64,000 bases of DNA from JAXLQL01 sp046331625 (GTDB lineage: Bacteria; Acidobacteriota; Terriglobia; Bryobacterales; Bryobacteraceae). This document shows positions 7,791-16,866 of the stretch, one piece after another. Numbering within the stretch: position 1 is the stretch's first letter; every line of letters begins with the position of its first letter. A model generated the notes under the pieces. It was not told the origin of the DNA, did no database searches, and saw only the letters and a program-made list of their open reading frames with translations. The position numbers and the translations under genes were made by a program. The stretch spans positions 1-64,000 of the forward strand of contig JAXLQL010000016.1 in the NCBI GenBank assembly GCA_046331625.1, read 5' to 3'.

Positions 7791-8591
7791 TCAGCTTCCC
7801 ACGGCGCGCGTCACGCAGTTGGTGCCGCCGCCCATAGCCGTTTGCGCTTGTGACTTGACGGAGTCATAATTCCGGGGTAACGGATTGTTGGCCGGGTTGT
7901 TCATGATGCCGCCCGAAGGGTCGCGTACGGCCTGCTTGGTTCCGCCCTCGGTGTAGTCGTGCCCGTTGGTGGTGAAGTACTCTTCCGGATTGCCCAGCAT
8001 GTGGCCGAATTCGTGCGTAATATCCACGGTGTCGTCCACGCCCCATCCGGTCATCGACGTGGTTCCACCCAAGCCCGCACGGCCACCCTCGGTCGCGCCG
8101 GGTGTCTGGGCGGTGATCGTGTAGTGCTCACCCGAGTCGACATACTCGACCGAAATGGTAATGGGCATACCTCGCGGGCAATTCCCGCCCGTGCAACACA
8201 AATAGGCCTTGTTGTTCCACTTGGTCTCGATCGCATTCTTCCAAGTCTGCTTCTGGGCGTCGGTAATGGTGCCGGTGACCTTGAGCTTCATGGTCACAGT
8301 GACGGTGCAAGCCTGGCGATCAGCCGTGACGGTATATTTGGAATCCCACGTGTAAGTCCCGTTCCACGCCGGCGGATCGCCGTTGGAGATCGTTTCGGTG
8401 ACGCGCTCGCTTACATCGCGGGAAACGGGGCCGGGGCAGCCTTGCGCCGCGGGTGTAGCGGGAGCCGCGCCCCCGGCTGGAGCCGCTCCAGCACCTGCGC
8501 CAGCGGCCGCGTCCGCCGGAGCCGCGGGAGGCGTTGCGGGGGGGGCGTTTGCGCCGCTACAACCGGGTGGAGATGGCTTCGATTTCGACAA
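7791..8591 (-). CDS. Metzincin-like zinc metalloprotease, 266 aa
   Basis: The zinc-binding motif HEFGHMLGNPEE (H193, E194, H197, G200) and a probable Met-turn at GGIMNN (M230) point to a metzincin-type fold; H211 or an acidic residue could be the third ligand. The first ~55 residues are Pro/Ala/Gly-rich without a signal peptide. The middle part is strand-rich (CTVTVTMKLKVTGTIT, GMPITISVEYVDSG). The start is the TTG at 8591, because AAGGAG ends seven bases before it and it follows the previous stop by one base; the longer frame to 8690 overlaps the upstream gene. Lack of a signal peptide suggests a cytoplasmic protein or cargo of a non-Sec exporter. Confidence 0.7.
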   Translation of the reverse strand: MSKSKPSPPGCSGANAPPATPPAAPADAAAGAGAGAAPAGGAAPATPAAQGCPGPVSRDVSERVTETISNGDPPAWNGTYTWDSKYTVTADRQACTVTVTMKLKVTGTITDAQKQTWKNAIETKWNNKAYLCCTGGNCPRGMPITISVEYVDSGEHYTITAQTPGATEGGRAGLGGTTSMTGWGVDDTVDITHEFGHMLGNPEEYFTTNGHDYTEGGTKQAVRDPSGGIMNNPANNPLPRNYDSVKSQAQTAMGGGTNCVTRAVGS

Positions 8592-8592
8592 A

Positions 8593-9360
8593 CTACGTCT
8601 CCTTCCAGTGTTGGATCGCGTGGTCGATGTAAACCTTCGCCTTGCTGTAGAGTTTGCCGGCGCGCTCGTCCGGTTGGGCGATGCGCTCATCGTTCAGCGT
8701 TTCTTTCACCCATGGATAGAGAGGGTCGCGCGTGATGGCGTGTCCAAGAGCAAAGTCGAACGCGGTGATCACCCAATAGCCCGGCAAGGTCTGGATCTGC
8801 CGCGCGGCGCATTCGGCGATGGCGCGCTCGACTACCGCGGCGGTGATGGCGGGTCCGAGATGGTCCACCTTTTGCGGATAGAGCTTTCGCATCAGCATCG
8901 GAGCCGCGGTACGAAAATCGGTCTTGGTTTCGCGCACCAGCGCGCCGCCTTGATCGCGCAAAGCCTGGAGCGCGGCCTGGGCGTATTCGTTATCGGGACC
9001 CGCCACGGCATCGAGATAGCCAATCGATGCGGCGTGCAAGCGGTCCGCCTTCTCCATTTGGTTGCCTGGCGATTTCGGTGAGAGAATCTCCGCGGCCCAG
9101 GGATACTGCAGGTCCGTGTCGAACTCGCTGCCGAGCAGGAACATGAGATCCAGGAAAAGCTCGAGCGGAGCCTGCGCATCGAATCCGTATGCGGCGCCAC
9201 GGGCGATCGCGGTCTTCACCACCGCGAGCGTTCCCTGCTCTCCCAGCACCTCGGTGTGTTTTGGAGCGAACTCCCTTGCGTGGCCGGCGAGGAGCCCTTC
9301 GAATTGATCCAGGATCCGAGGATGGAACGCCTCGACCTGTGCGCTTCGCACCACGGGCAT
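8593..9360 (-). CDS. Conserved hypothetical protein, 255 aa, partner of the metalloprotease
   Basis: An alpha-helical protein without signal peptide or membrane segment. A recognisable block is GFDAQAPLELFLDLMFLLGS, then EFDTDLQYPWAAEIL. I recall similar blocks in unassigned proteins near secretion-system effector genes in other bacteria, but cannot confirm this here. The C-terminal part (GKLYSKAKVYIDHAIQHWKE) is helical and acidic-basic. It starts at ATG 9360 and its stop is one base from the protease start, so the two are translationally coupled. An adaptor or chaperone role for the protease is a guess from position. Confidence 0.6.
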   Translation of the reverse strand: MPVVRSAQVEAFHPRILDQFEGLLAGHAREFAPKHTEVLGEQGTLAVVKTAIARGAAYGFDAQAPLELFLDLMFLLGSEFDTDLQYPWAAEILSPKSPGNQMEKADRLHAASIGYLDAVAGPDNEYAQAALQALRDQGGALVRETKTDFRTAAPMLMRKLYPQKVDHLGPAITAAVVERAIAECAARQIQTLPGYWVITAFDFALGHAITRDPLYPWVKETLNDERIAQPDERAGKLYSKAKVYIDHAIQHWKET

Positions 9361-9415
9361 GAGCGAGACTCGATCATAGCAGACGGTCCGCCGTACTCGG
9401 GAGTAGCATTTCTAT

Positions 9416-10597
9416 ATGACTCGCCGTTGCCTTCTGCGCCTCGCCGCGGCCGCTCCCGCGGTTGCTTGCTTCGAACGATTGCGTGGCGAAACGCGCCCGC
9501 CTTTGAAGATCCGCAAGATCGATCCCTACGTGCTCGCCGTTGGCGGCCGCAAGGACATCGTCTGCTGCCGCGTGGAAACCGACGACGGCTCGTATGGCTG
9601 GGGCGAAGGGACCACGCCGCCCAATGTCGACCCCGTGGTGGCGCAGATCAAGAGCTTCCGCAAGCTGCTGGTTGGCGCGAATGCGTGGGACATCGAGAAG
9701 CTGTGGCGCCAGATGTACATCCTCGAAGAGAACACGCTCGGCGGCACGCTCTATGCCGCCATCAGCGCCATCGACATCGCGCTGTGGGACATCATGGGCA
9801 AGAAGCTCGGCGTGCCCGTGTATCAACTGCTGGGCGGCAAGATCCACGACAAGTTGCGCATCTATGCGAGCTATCGCTGGGGCAACATTCCGCGGACGCG
9901 CGAGGCCTACTTCAAGCGCACCAAGGAAATCATGGCGCGCGGCGCGACGGCGGGCAAGTACGATCCGTTCGGCGAGTATCCGGGACCCGATCGCCAACTG
10001 CCGGCGACGACGCTCAACGAAGTGCGCGAGATGATCGCCGGCATTCGCGAGGCTGGTCCGTCATTCGACATCTGCGTGGAAGCGCATGGCAAGTTCAACA
10101 TGGCTTCGGCGGGGCGGATCGTCAAGATGCTCGAGCCGTTCGATCCATTCTTTCTCGAGGAGCCCGTTCCGCCGGAAGACGTGGATGCCATGGCATTGCT
10201 GCAAGCCTCGACCAACATCCCGATCGCGACGGGCGAGGGACTGCAGTCGCACTTCAATTTCCGCGAGACGCTGGCCAAGCGCGCGGGGCGGATCTTGCAA
10301 CCGGACGTGGCGCGCACCGGCGGCATCACGGCGATGAAGAAGATCGCGGCGATGGCGGATGCGCACTACGTGACCATTGCACCGCACAATCCGAATGGTC
10401 CGATTTGCACGGCGGCATCGCTCCATGTGGCGGTGTCGATTCCCAACTTCGTGATCATGGAGGAGGGGATGCAGAACACGAGCGAGTATCCGAAGTTTTT
10501 CAAGGATGGCTGGGAAGGGCGCTGGGATTACTGGTCCGTGGGTGACTCGCCGGGGTTGGGGATTGATGTGCCGGCGGAGTATTTGAAGGTCGCCTGA
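9416..10597 (+). CDS. Exported mandelate racemase/enolase-superfamily dehydratase (galactonate-dehydratase-like), 393 aa
   Basis: The enolase-superfamily metal site is complete: E222 in CVEAHGKFN, E248/E249 in FFLEEP, E274 in ATGEG, with a catalytic His at 324 in IAPHNPNGP and the strand ILQPDVART. This arrangement matches D-galactonate dehydratase and related sugar-acid dehydratases, which convert aldonates to 2-keto-3-deoxy acids. Unlike the cytoplasmic enzymes it has an N-terminal MTRRCLLRLAAAAPAVACF that looks like a twin-arginine signal, so it probably works in the periplasm. A TAGCAT hexamer six bases before the ATG suggests leaderless transcription. A decayed hydrolase and a TonB receptor follow. 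Confidence 0.85.
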   Translation: MTRRCLLRLAAAAPAVACFERLRGETRPPLKIRKIDPYVLAVGGRKDIVCCRVETDDGSYGWGEGTTPPNVDPVVAQIKSFRKLLVGANAWDIEKLWRQMYILEENTLGGTLYAAISAIDIALWDIMGKKLGVPVYQLLGGKIHDKLRIYASYRWGNIPRTREAYFKRTKEIMARGATAGKYDPFGEYPGPDRQLPATTLNEVREMIAGIREAGPSFDICVEAHGKFNMASAGRIVKMLEPFDPFFLEEPVPPEDVDAMALLQASTNIPIATGEGLQSHFNFRETLAKRAGRILQPDVARTGGITAMKKIAAMADAHYVTIAPHNPNGPICTAASLHVAVSIPNFVIMEEGMQNTSEYPKFFKDGWEGRWDYWSVGDSPGLGIDVPAEYLKVA

Positions 10598-11349
10598 TCG
10601 GGCTTGGCTGTCGTTCTCTCGAGTCCGAAACGCGGCCGAGTGCCGGCGTACACGGTGGTTCCCGAAAAGAGAGGTCGATTCGCGGGCATGGTCTGGCAAC
10701 ACGGCGGCGGACAATTTCGGAACTGGTTTCTTCCGGACGCGATCGCTCTGGCGAAGGCGGGAGCCGTATCGATCCTCATGGATGCGCCTTCCAATCGGCC
10801 CGCGGAGATGCGAGCCGCCCACCGAAAGAGGAGATCGAGGCGGCGAGAGCAGAGTTGGCCCAAGTGGTGGTGGATGCCCGGCGCGGCTACGATGTTCTCG
10901 CGGCGCGCAATGACGTCGACCCCTCCCGAATCGCCTATGCCGGGCTGAGCTTCGGAGCCATGATGGGCGGATCTCTCGCCGGGACGGACTCGCGGTTCCG
11001 AGCCTTCATCTTGATCGCCGGTCTCGAACGGCATTACACGAGGAGCCAGCATCCGGCGATCGTTCGCATGCGCAATAGTATCAAGCCGGATGACTTCCAG
11101 CGGGTGCTCGCCGCGATGGAGCCGATTGACGCGAAGAATTTCATCGGCAAAGCCGAGGCGCCTTTGCTGTTTCAAGCGGCGCGGTTTGACCCGGGCGTCT
11201 CCGAAGCCGACACTCTCGACTACTTCGCCTTGGCTCCAGAGCCGAAGGAACTGAAGTGGTACGATTCGGGGCAAGATCTGAACGATCCTCGAGCGTTCGC
11301 TGACCGGCGGAACTGGCTCGCGAGCCATCTTCTTCTGAAAGGAAGATGA
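10598..11349 (+). pseudogene. Decayed alpha/beta hydrolase (dienelactone-hydrolase-like)
   Basis: Two frames together make one hydrolase. From 10604: VVLSSPKRGRVPAYTVVPEK and GMVWQHGGGQFRNWFLPD. After about 10815 the next frame continues PKEEIEAARAELAQ, with the nucleophile elbow GLSFGAMMGG. The switch fits a one-base deletion. The 5' end looks cut by the dehydratase stop, since no signal peptide or N-terminal strand remains. Near the C-terminus YDSGQDLND has Gln (codon 11272-11274) where relatives carry the catalytic His (GHxLN). Three independent lesions make activity very unlikely. Confidence 0.75.
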
Positions 11350-11476
11350 CGGCCCCGCCGGGCCGCCCCCGCTGAATGCGGCATCGGCTTGACTCCCCTG
11401 AATCCACGCGCGACACTAATCCCCATCAAGGGTCTATCGCCGCGCTGCGATTCCTCTTTCGCTGAAAGGAGTCCGC

Positions 11477-14467
11477 ATGAGCCGTACACTGGCTGCTTTC
11501 CTTTTCACCTCGCTCGCCTTGGCACAGAATGCTTCTTTGGTCGGGACCGTCAAAGACACTCAGGATGCCATTATTCCCAATGCGCGTGTGACGCTCACCA
11601 ACACCGGTACACAGATCACGCAGACCTCCGAGTCCGGTGCCGAAGGTAACTTCGAATTCCCGTTCCTGCGCCCCGGCTCCTACTCGCTCAAAGTGGAGCG
11701 CACGGGATTCAAGACTTTTGTTCGAAACCAAATCGACCTCGCAGTGGATCAACGCGGCCGCGTGGACGCCGTGCTCGAGGTGGGCGAGACCAGCACGCTG
11801 CTCACCGTGGAGGCGCAACCAGCGGGCGTGCAGACCGAGTCTTCCTCGCTCGGCGAGGTGATCGAGACCAAGAAGATCGTCGAAATCCCGCTCAACGGGC
11901 GTTTCTTCCTCGATCTGGCGCTGCTCACGCCGGGCACCGTGGTTCCTTCCACCAATAACAGGACGTTCCTCGCCGTGCCTTCGGGAATCGGTTCCTCGGG
12001 CATCAATGCCTCGGGCGCGCGTGAGGACTCCACGAACTACATGTTCGACGGCATCAACCTCAGTGACATGGTGCAGAACCAGATCACGTTCCAGCCGAAC
12101 ATCGACATGATTCAGGAATTCAAGGTCCAGACGAATGCGTTTTCAGCAGAGTATGGACGCAACGCCGGAATCATCATCAATGCGGTTTCGAAGTCGGGCT
12201 CGAATGCGTTCCATGGCGCGGCCTACGAGTTCGTGCGCAACGAAGCGTTCGATGCCAAGAACTATTTCGACCGCGGCGATACGAAGATCCCCGCGTTCAA
12301 GCGCAACATTTTCGGATATGCGCTCGGCGGTCCGGTGGTGCGCAACAAGACGTTCTTCTTCCACAGCTACGAAGGGCGGCGTGGGCGCGAGTCGGTGTCG
12401 TTGCGGACTCCCGTGGCAAGCGACGCGCAGCGCGCGGCAGTGACGAATCCGGTGATCCGCAAGCTGCTGGATCTGATGCCGGCGGCGAACTCGCCCGGCA
12501 ACTTCTTCGTGGGCGCGGTGCCGAAGAAGCGCACGTTGAATCAGTTCACCGGCCGCCTGGACCACTCGTTCAACGAACGTAACATATTGTCTGGCACGTT
12601 CATCTCGAATCGCGACGAGCGCACCGAACCGAACCTGCAAGGCGGCAACTTGCCTGGCGCGGGCGACGCGCGTCCCGCCGAGCGCTACTTCCTGGCGCTC
12701 AACTATACGCGCGTGCTTTCGGCGCGTGTGACGAATCAGTTCGTGGCCGGCATCAATCGCGTTCGCATCGACTTCATCGGCGATGCGGCGCAGAATCCCA
12801 CAGCGTTCGGAATGAACACGGGCTCGGCGATCTTCCCGCGCATCGCGATCGCGGGGGGCGCGGCGTTTGGCGGCATTCCCGGATTCCCGCAAGGGCGCGG
12901 CGACACGACGTTCCAATACACCGACACGCTGAGCTGGATCCGGGACCGGCATTCGCTCAAGTTCGGTGTCGAATTTCGGCGGTTCCGCAACAACAATTTC
13001 AACGGCGGCACGGGCGGCACGATTTCGTTCGCTACGCTTGCCGACTTCGTGAATGGCGTGGCGAACCAGACCACGCAGCAAACCGTGCCCGCGAATCCGG
13101 CGCTGCGCGTGAACGGCCTGAATTTCTTCGTGCAAGACGATTTCAAAGTCTCGCCGCGCCTGACGCTCAATTACGGGCTCCGTTGGGAATACAATGGCGT
13201 GCCTTCGGAGAAGTACAATCGCCTGGCCGTTTACGATTTCGGCAAGAAGCAGTTGATCCCGGTGGGCACGGGCGGCGTGGACAAGATCTACGACCGGATC
13301 CTGACGAACTTCGGTCCGCGATTCGGCTTCGTGTTCGATCCGATCGGGAAGGGCAAGACCGTGATTCGTGGCGGCACGGGTATCTACTACGATCAGCCGG
13401 TGACGAACTTGGCCAGCGCGCTCGGGAGCAATCCGCCGTTCTCGGGTTCGGTGACATTCTCGAGTACGCCGCAGCGGCCGATCAACTTCGATCTCGCGTC
13501 GCCGTTCAACTTGCCGGGCGGTGGCCCCACGATTTTCAACGCCAACGCCGTGGCGCCGAACTTCGCGAGCGGTCGTGTGCTGCAGTACAACATCAATGTG
13601 CAACATGAGGCCGTGGGGACGGTGTTTCAGGTGGGCTACGTGGGGTCGCAGGGGCGGCATCTGCGGTTATTGCGCGACTTCAATCAGGGCATCAACAGCG
13701 TGCGCCCTGTTTCCACCTATGGTGTGATCAACATCAACGAGTCGAGTTCGCGTTCGAGCTACAACGCACTGTGGATCAGCGCGAATCGCCGGTTCTCGAA
13801 AGGCATCACGTTCACTACGTCATACACGTTCTCGAAGTCGATCGACTTGAACTCGGTGGGCAGCTCGAATCCGCAAGTGCAGGACGCGTACAACCTCCGG
13901 GCCGAGCACGCGCTGTCCGATTTCGATGCGCGGCATCGCTACGTAGCGAGTCTCGTGTACCAACTCCCGTGGAGCGTGAAATCGGCTGGACTCGGCCGGC
14001 TGGTGAACGGCTGGAGCGTCGCGCCGATCGTGAACCTGCAGTCGGGAAGCCCGTTCAGCCCGATCATGAGCACGCTGAACTCGGGGAGCCTGCAGGCGTT
14101 CGATCGTCCGGACTTGGTTGCGGGTCAGCCGCTTTATGTTTCAAACAGGAATCCCAGCCAGTGGATCAACAAAGCGGCGTTCGTATCGAATCAACGCGGC
14201 CAGTTCGGCAACGCAGGGCGCAATATCCTCACCGCGCCAGGATTCCAGGATGTGGACTTCGCGGTTTCGAAGAACACAGCGATCAAGGAAGGCTACTCGC
14301 TACAGTTCCGGGCGGAGGTGTTCAATCTGTTCAACCACCCGAATTTCGGGCAACCGGTGAACGTAGTGAACAATGCGGCGTTCGGGCAGATCACGGGCAC
14401 GCGGACTGTTCGCGGGGACCTGGGCTCGTCGCGGCAGATTCAGTTGGGCATGAAGTTCATTTTCTGA
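11477..14467 (+). CDS. TonB-dependent receptor, Oar-like, 996 aa
   Basis: Signal peptide (MSRTLAAFLFTSLALAQ), then a carboxypeptidase-like regulatory domain (SLVGTVKDTQDAIIPNARVT, EGNFEFPFLRPGSYSLKVE). A plug domain follows (VIETKKIVEIPLNGRFFLDL, YMFDGINLSDMVQNQ, EFKVQTNAFSAEYGRNAG), then a beta-barrel ending in GMKFIF with the C-terminal aromatic residue expected for outer-membrane insertion. A good Shine-Dalgarno AAGGAG lies just upstream of the ATG. These receptors import large or scarce substrates using TonB energy. Location after the sugar-acid dehydratase suggests a carbohydrate-derived ligand, which is inference. Confidence 0.93.
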   Translation: MSRTLAAFLFTSLALAQNASLVGTVKDTQDAIIPNARVTLTNTGTQITQTSESGAEGNFEFPFLRPGSYSLKVERTGFKTFVRNQIDLAVDQRGRVDAVLEVGETSTLLTVEAQPAGVQTESSSLGEVIETKKIVEIPLNGRFFLDLALLTPGTVVPSTNNRTFLAVPSGIGSSGINASGAREDSTNYMFDGINLSDMVQNQITFQPNIDMIQEFKVQTNAFSAEYGRNAGIIINAVSKSGSNAFHGAAYEFVRNEAFDAKNYFDRGDTKIPAFKRNIFGYALGGPVVRNKTFFFHSYEGRRGRESVSLRTPVASDAQRAAVTNPVIRKLLDLMPAANSPGNFFVGAVPKKRTLNQFTGRLDHSFNERNILSGTFISNRDERTEPNLQGGNLPGAGDARPAERYFLALNYTRVLSARVTNQFVAGINRVRIDFIGDAAQNPTAFGMNTGSAIFPRIAIAGGAAFGGIPGFPQGRGDTTFQYTDTLSWIRDRHSLKFGVEFRRFRNNNFNGGTGGTISFATLADFVNGVANQTTQQTVPANPALRVNGLNFFVQDDFKVSPRLTLNYGLRWEYNGVPSEKYNRLAVYDFGKKQLIPVGTGGVDKIYDRILTNFGPRFGFVFDPIGKGKTVIRGGTGIYYDQPVTNLASALGSNPPFSGSVTFSSTPQRPINFDLASPFNLPGGGPTIFNANAVAPNFASGRVLQYNINVQHEAVGTVFQVGYVGSQGRHLRLLRDFNQGINSVRPVSTYGVININESSSRSSYNALWISANRRFSKGITFTTSYTFSKSIDLNSVGSSNPQVQDAYNLRAEHALSDFDARHRYVASLVYQLPWSVKSAGLGRLVNGWSVAPIVNLQSGSPFSPIMSTLNSGSLQAFDRPDLVAGQPLYVSNRNPSQWINKAAFVSNQRGQFGNAGRNILTAPGFQDVDFAVSKNTAIKEGYSLQFRAEVFNLFNHPNFGQPVNVVNNAAFGQITGTRTVRGDLGSSRQIQLGMKFIF

Positions 14468-14830
14468 TCAGGCGGGAAACACACCTCTCCTTTGTCTTGC
14501 ACGTGGTTGGCAAGATGAAGACGGGGACACCACATTGAAGCAGCAAGCGGCCATGACGGACTCACCCGTCTAGCTCCTGCCGCTAGCCGGGATTCTCCTT
14601 GACGACGAAATCGACACGGGGACGCTCGATCGCCTGGAATGTTGAGGACTCCAGCGGAGACGCGGAACGTCTGCGAGCGTGCCCTACACCGAGGGCGAAA
14701 GTCTCCGCAGTGAGCCAGGATCGGAGTGATAGCAGTACATCGGCAGGGGCGCAGCGAGCGAATCAGGATGATGCCGTCCCAGGCGCTGCAAGCCTAGGCA
14801 TCGAAGGATGGCCGAACTTTGATCACCTAC
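14468..14830. other. 363-base gap without a supported gene
   Basis: Between the TonB receptor stop and the end of the convergent M48-like gene I see no coding frame, tRNA or strong hairpin terminator. The right half has a short purine-rich block that looks structured but matches nothing I can name. Confidence 0.6.
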
Positions 14831-15580
14831 TCACAGCGGCGCTCGCTGCAACGAAGGCCGCTTCGCGGCTGGACCCGGCCCCAGCAACTCTCTGGCTCGT
14901 GCCTTGGCCGCCGCGAACATCCCATGCGCACTCTCGGATTTCGGACCCGCCACTCGCGCAATCGCCGCCACCCGCTCGCTGAGCGGCTGCAACGAAGCGG
15001 GCCGCATGCGCCCGAGATACGCGGCCCACGCCGACGGTGGATATCCCACCCGCGCCATCCACTCTGCCGCAAGGCGGTCCGCTTCCTCCTCGTATCGACG
15101 TTGATGCTCGCGGGAACCAGCCGGAATCAGCACCTGACCCTCGTCGTCGGGATTGGCCCACCCGCCCACGAAGATCAGCGGAATCGGGGAGATGCCTTCC
15201 CTTTGCCCCTGCCATGCCGAACGGGTACCATGCCGAGCCGCGATGTGCGCCAGTCCATGTGCCAACGCGCCCGCCAACTCGGCTTCGCTCTCCGCCGCCG
15301 CGATCATCCCAAGCGACACGAACAGGTATCCACCTGGAAACGCCACCGGCTCCGACCTCGGTTTCGCGCTCCCGAGAATCTCCACCGTTAGTGGAAACGG
15401 GCTCCGTGCCACGGCATCGAGTCGCGTCACCATGGTGCGCAGGTAACCAGCGAGCAAGTCGTCATCCACTATGCGGTTCTGGCGCCGCAAATCAACGGCC
15501 ATCGCGTGACCCAGGGCTTGCTCCTTCTCTTGCGCCAAGAGAGCGCCGCAACACGCAACAGCCAGAAAGTACCGCCTCAC
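14831..15580 (-). CDS. M48-like peptidase with a lost catalytic Glu, 249 aa
   Basis: Signal peptide MRRYFLAVACCGALLAQ (GTG start at 15580, one base after the upstream stop; the longer frame only adds sequence from inside the neighbour). The M48 core is plain: YLFVSLGMIAAAESEAELAG, then HGLAHIAARHGTR and the distal ligand block YEEEADRLAAEWMARVGY. In active M48 enzymes the first motif is HExxH; here residue 109 is Gly (codon GGA, 15256-15254), one transition away from GAA. Both His ligands and the distal Glu remain, so zinc may bind but proteolysis should fail. It follows the PLP enzyme closely and may be cotranscribed. Confidence 0.8.
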   Translation of the reverse strand: MRRYFLAVACCGALLAQEKEQALGHAMAVDLRRQNRIVDDDLLAGYLRTMVTRLDAVARSPFPLTVEILGSAKPRSEPVAFPGGYLFVSLGMIAAAESEAELAGALAHGLAHIAARHGTRSAWQGQREGISPIPLIFVGGWANPDDEGQVLIPAGSREHQRRYEEEADRLAAEWMARVGYPPSAWAAYLGRMRPASLQPLSERVAAIARVAGPKSESAHGMFAAAKARARELLGPGPAAKRPSLQRAPL

Positions 15581-15581
15581 A

Positions 15582-16829
15582 TTACACCTTCCCCAGCGCC
15601 TGCTCGAAATCGGCGAGGAGATCGCGCCAATCCTCGATTCCCACGCTGATCCGGACCAAGCCATCGGTGATCCCGGCCGCGGCTTGTTCTTCCGGCGAGA
15701 GCGGCGAATGCGTCGTGGTCTTCGGATGGCATGCGAGCGACTCCACTCCCCCCAAAGACACCGCCAGTCGCGTGATCTTCAGGTGCCGCAGAAAGTCGAA
15801 CGCCGCCGACTGCCCGCCTTTCAACTCGATCGAGAGCAGCCCGCCCGGAAAGTCGCATTGCTCGTCGCGAATGCGGATCTGCTCGGGATCGTCGAACAGA
15901 GTCGGATAGTACACCTTCGCGATCTTCGGATGCTTGGCCAAGTGCTCGGCGATGCGCTGCGCATTCTTGCTGCCGCGGTTCATGCGGAGTGTCACTGTGG
16001 GCAAGCGCCCGTCGAGCATCCAGCATTCGTCCGGCGGCAGGATGTTGCCGAAGATCACGCGCCGCGCTTTCATCTTGGCGATCAGCGCCGGATCGGAGGC
16101 GAGTGCCGCGCCCGCAAGCAAATCCGAAAATCCCGAGAGGTACTTGGTTGCCGAGTAGAGCACCAGGTCCGCACCGAGGGGCAGTGGATGCTGGAACGTG
16201 GGGCCGAGGAACGTGTTGTCCACCATCACGAGCGGCGCCGGGGTGCGTGCGCGCGCTGCTTCCACGGCTGCCCGGATGCCGGTCATCCGCATGGTGGGAT
16301 TGGCGGGCGTTTCGATCAAAACAATTGCCAGGTCTGGTGTTTCGGCGATGGCGCGGCTCAATGTCGCGGTTTCGCCGGCAAGAACGGAAATTCCGCCGAT
16401 GCCGATCGGTTCCAAAAAATCATGAATGAGGTGTTGTGTTCCGCCGTAGAGCGGAGTGGTGTAGACGAGTTTCTGACCCGGCTTGGCGAACGTGGTGAGC
16501 GCGGTCATGATCGCGGCCATCCCGGAATTGAAGACCGCCGCCGCATGCGCGCCCACCTCGAGCGGAACCAACTGGTCTTCGAGAATCTGCGCGTTCGGAT
16601 GATTGATTCGCGCGTAGATGAGCGCGATCTCTTCGTCAGCCGCCGCTTGCGATTTGCCGAGCGCCACGCGGAAGGCTCGCACCGCCGCTTCCGGACTCGG
16701 GAACACGTAGGTGGAGCTGCGAAACACCGCCGGCCGCGCCGACCCGAGCGAGAGCCTCGGATCGAATCCTCTCGTGAGAACCTCGGTGGAGGAATGCAGG
16801 CGCGTTTCCGGCGTTTTGGAATCGGCCAT
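15582..16829 (-). CDS. PLP-dependent Cys/Met-metabolism enzyme (cystathionine gamma-synthase / methionine gamma-lyase type), 415 aa
   Basis: The fold-type I signature of the family is complete: a substrate-site YARINHPNAQILE, the PLP phosphate region FNSGMAAIMTALT, TTPLYGGTQHLIHDFL, the ring-binding Asp in PLVMVDNTFLGP, and the Schiff-base Lys in LYSATKYLSGFSD. The C-terminal block SLGGVESLACHP and TDGLVRISVGIED also matches. These enzymes make or split cystathionine, or cleave methionine or homocysteine; the exact reaction cannot be set from motifs alone. TACACT lies six bases before the ATG, so the message may be leaderless. Confidence 0.9.
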   Translation of the reverse strand: MADSKTPETRLHSSTEVLTRGFDPRLSLGSARPAVFRSSTYVFPSPEAAVRAFRVALGKSQAAADEEIALIYARINHPNAQILEDQLVPLEVGAHAAAVFNSGMAAIMTALTTFAKPGQKLVYTTPLYGGTQHLIHDFLEPIGIGGISVLAGETATLSRAIAETPDLAIVLIETPANPTMRMTGIRAAVEAARARTPAPLVMVDNTFLGPTFQHPLPLGADLVLYSATKYLSGFSDLLAGAALASDPALIAKMKARRVIFGNILPPDECWMLDGRLPTVTLRMNRGSKNAQRIAEHLAKHPKIAKVYYPTLFDDPEQIRIRDEQCDFPGGLLSIELKGGQSAAFDFLRHLKITRLAVSLGGVESLACHPKTTTHSPLSPEEQAAAGITDGLVRISVGIEDWRDLLADFEQALGKV

Positions 16830-16866
16830 GGATCAAGTGTAGCCCGATGCGGTATCTTAATCAGTC

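Noticed and set aside
8591..8690. Longer protease start upstream of 8591
   Set aside because: It would overlap the preceding gene by about 100 bases and ignore the strong ribosome site placed for the TTG at 8591.
12143..13660. Long open frame (505 codons) on the minus strand
   Set aside because: It lies wholly opposite the TonB receptor, has an Arg/His/Ala-rich composition and no domain; it is a shadow caused by high GC content.
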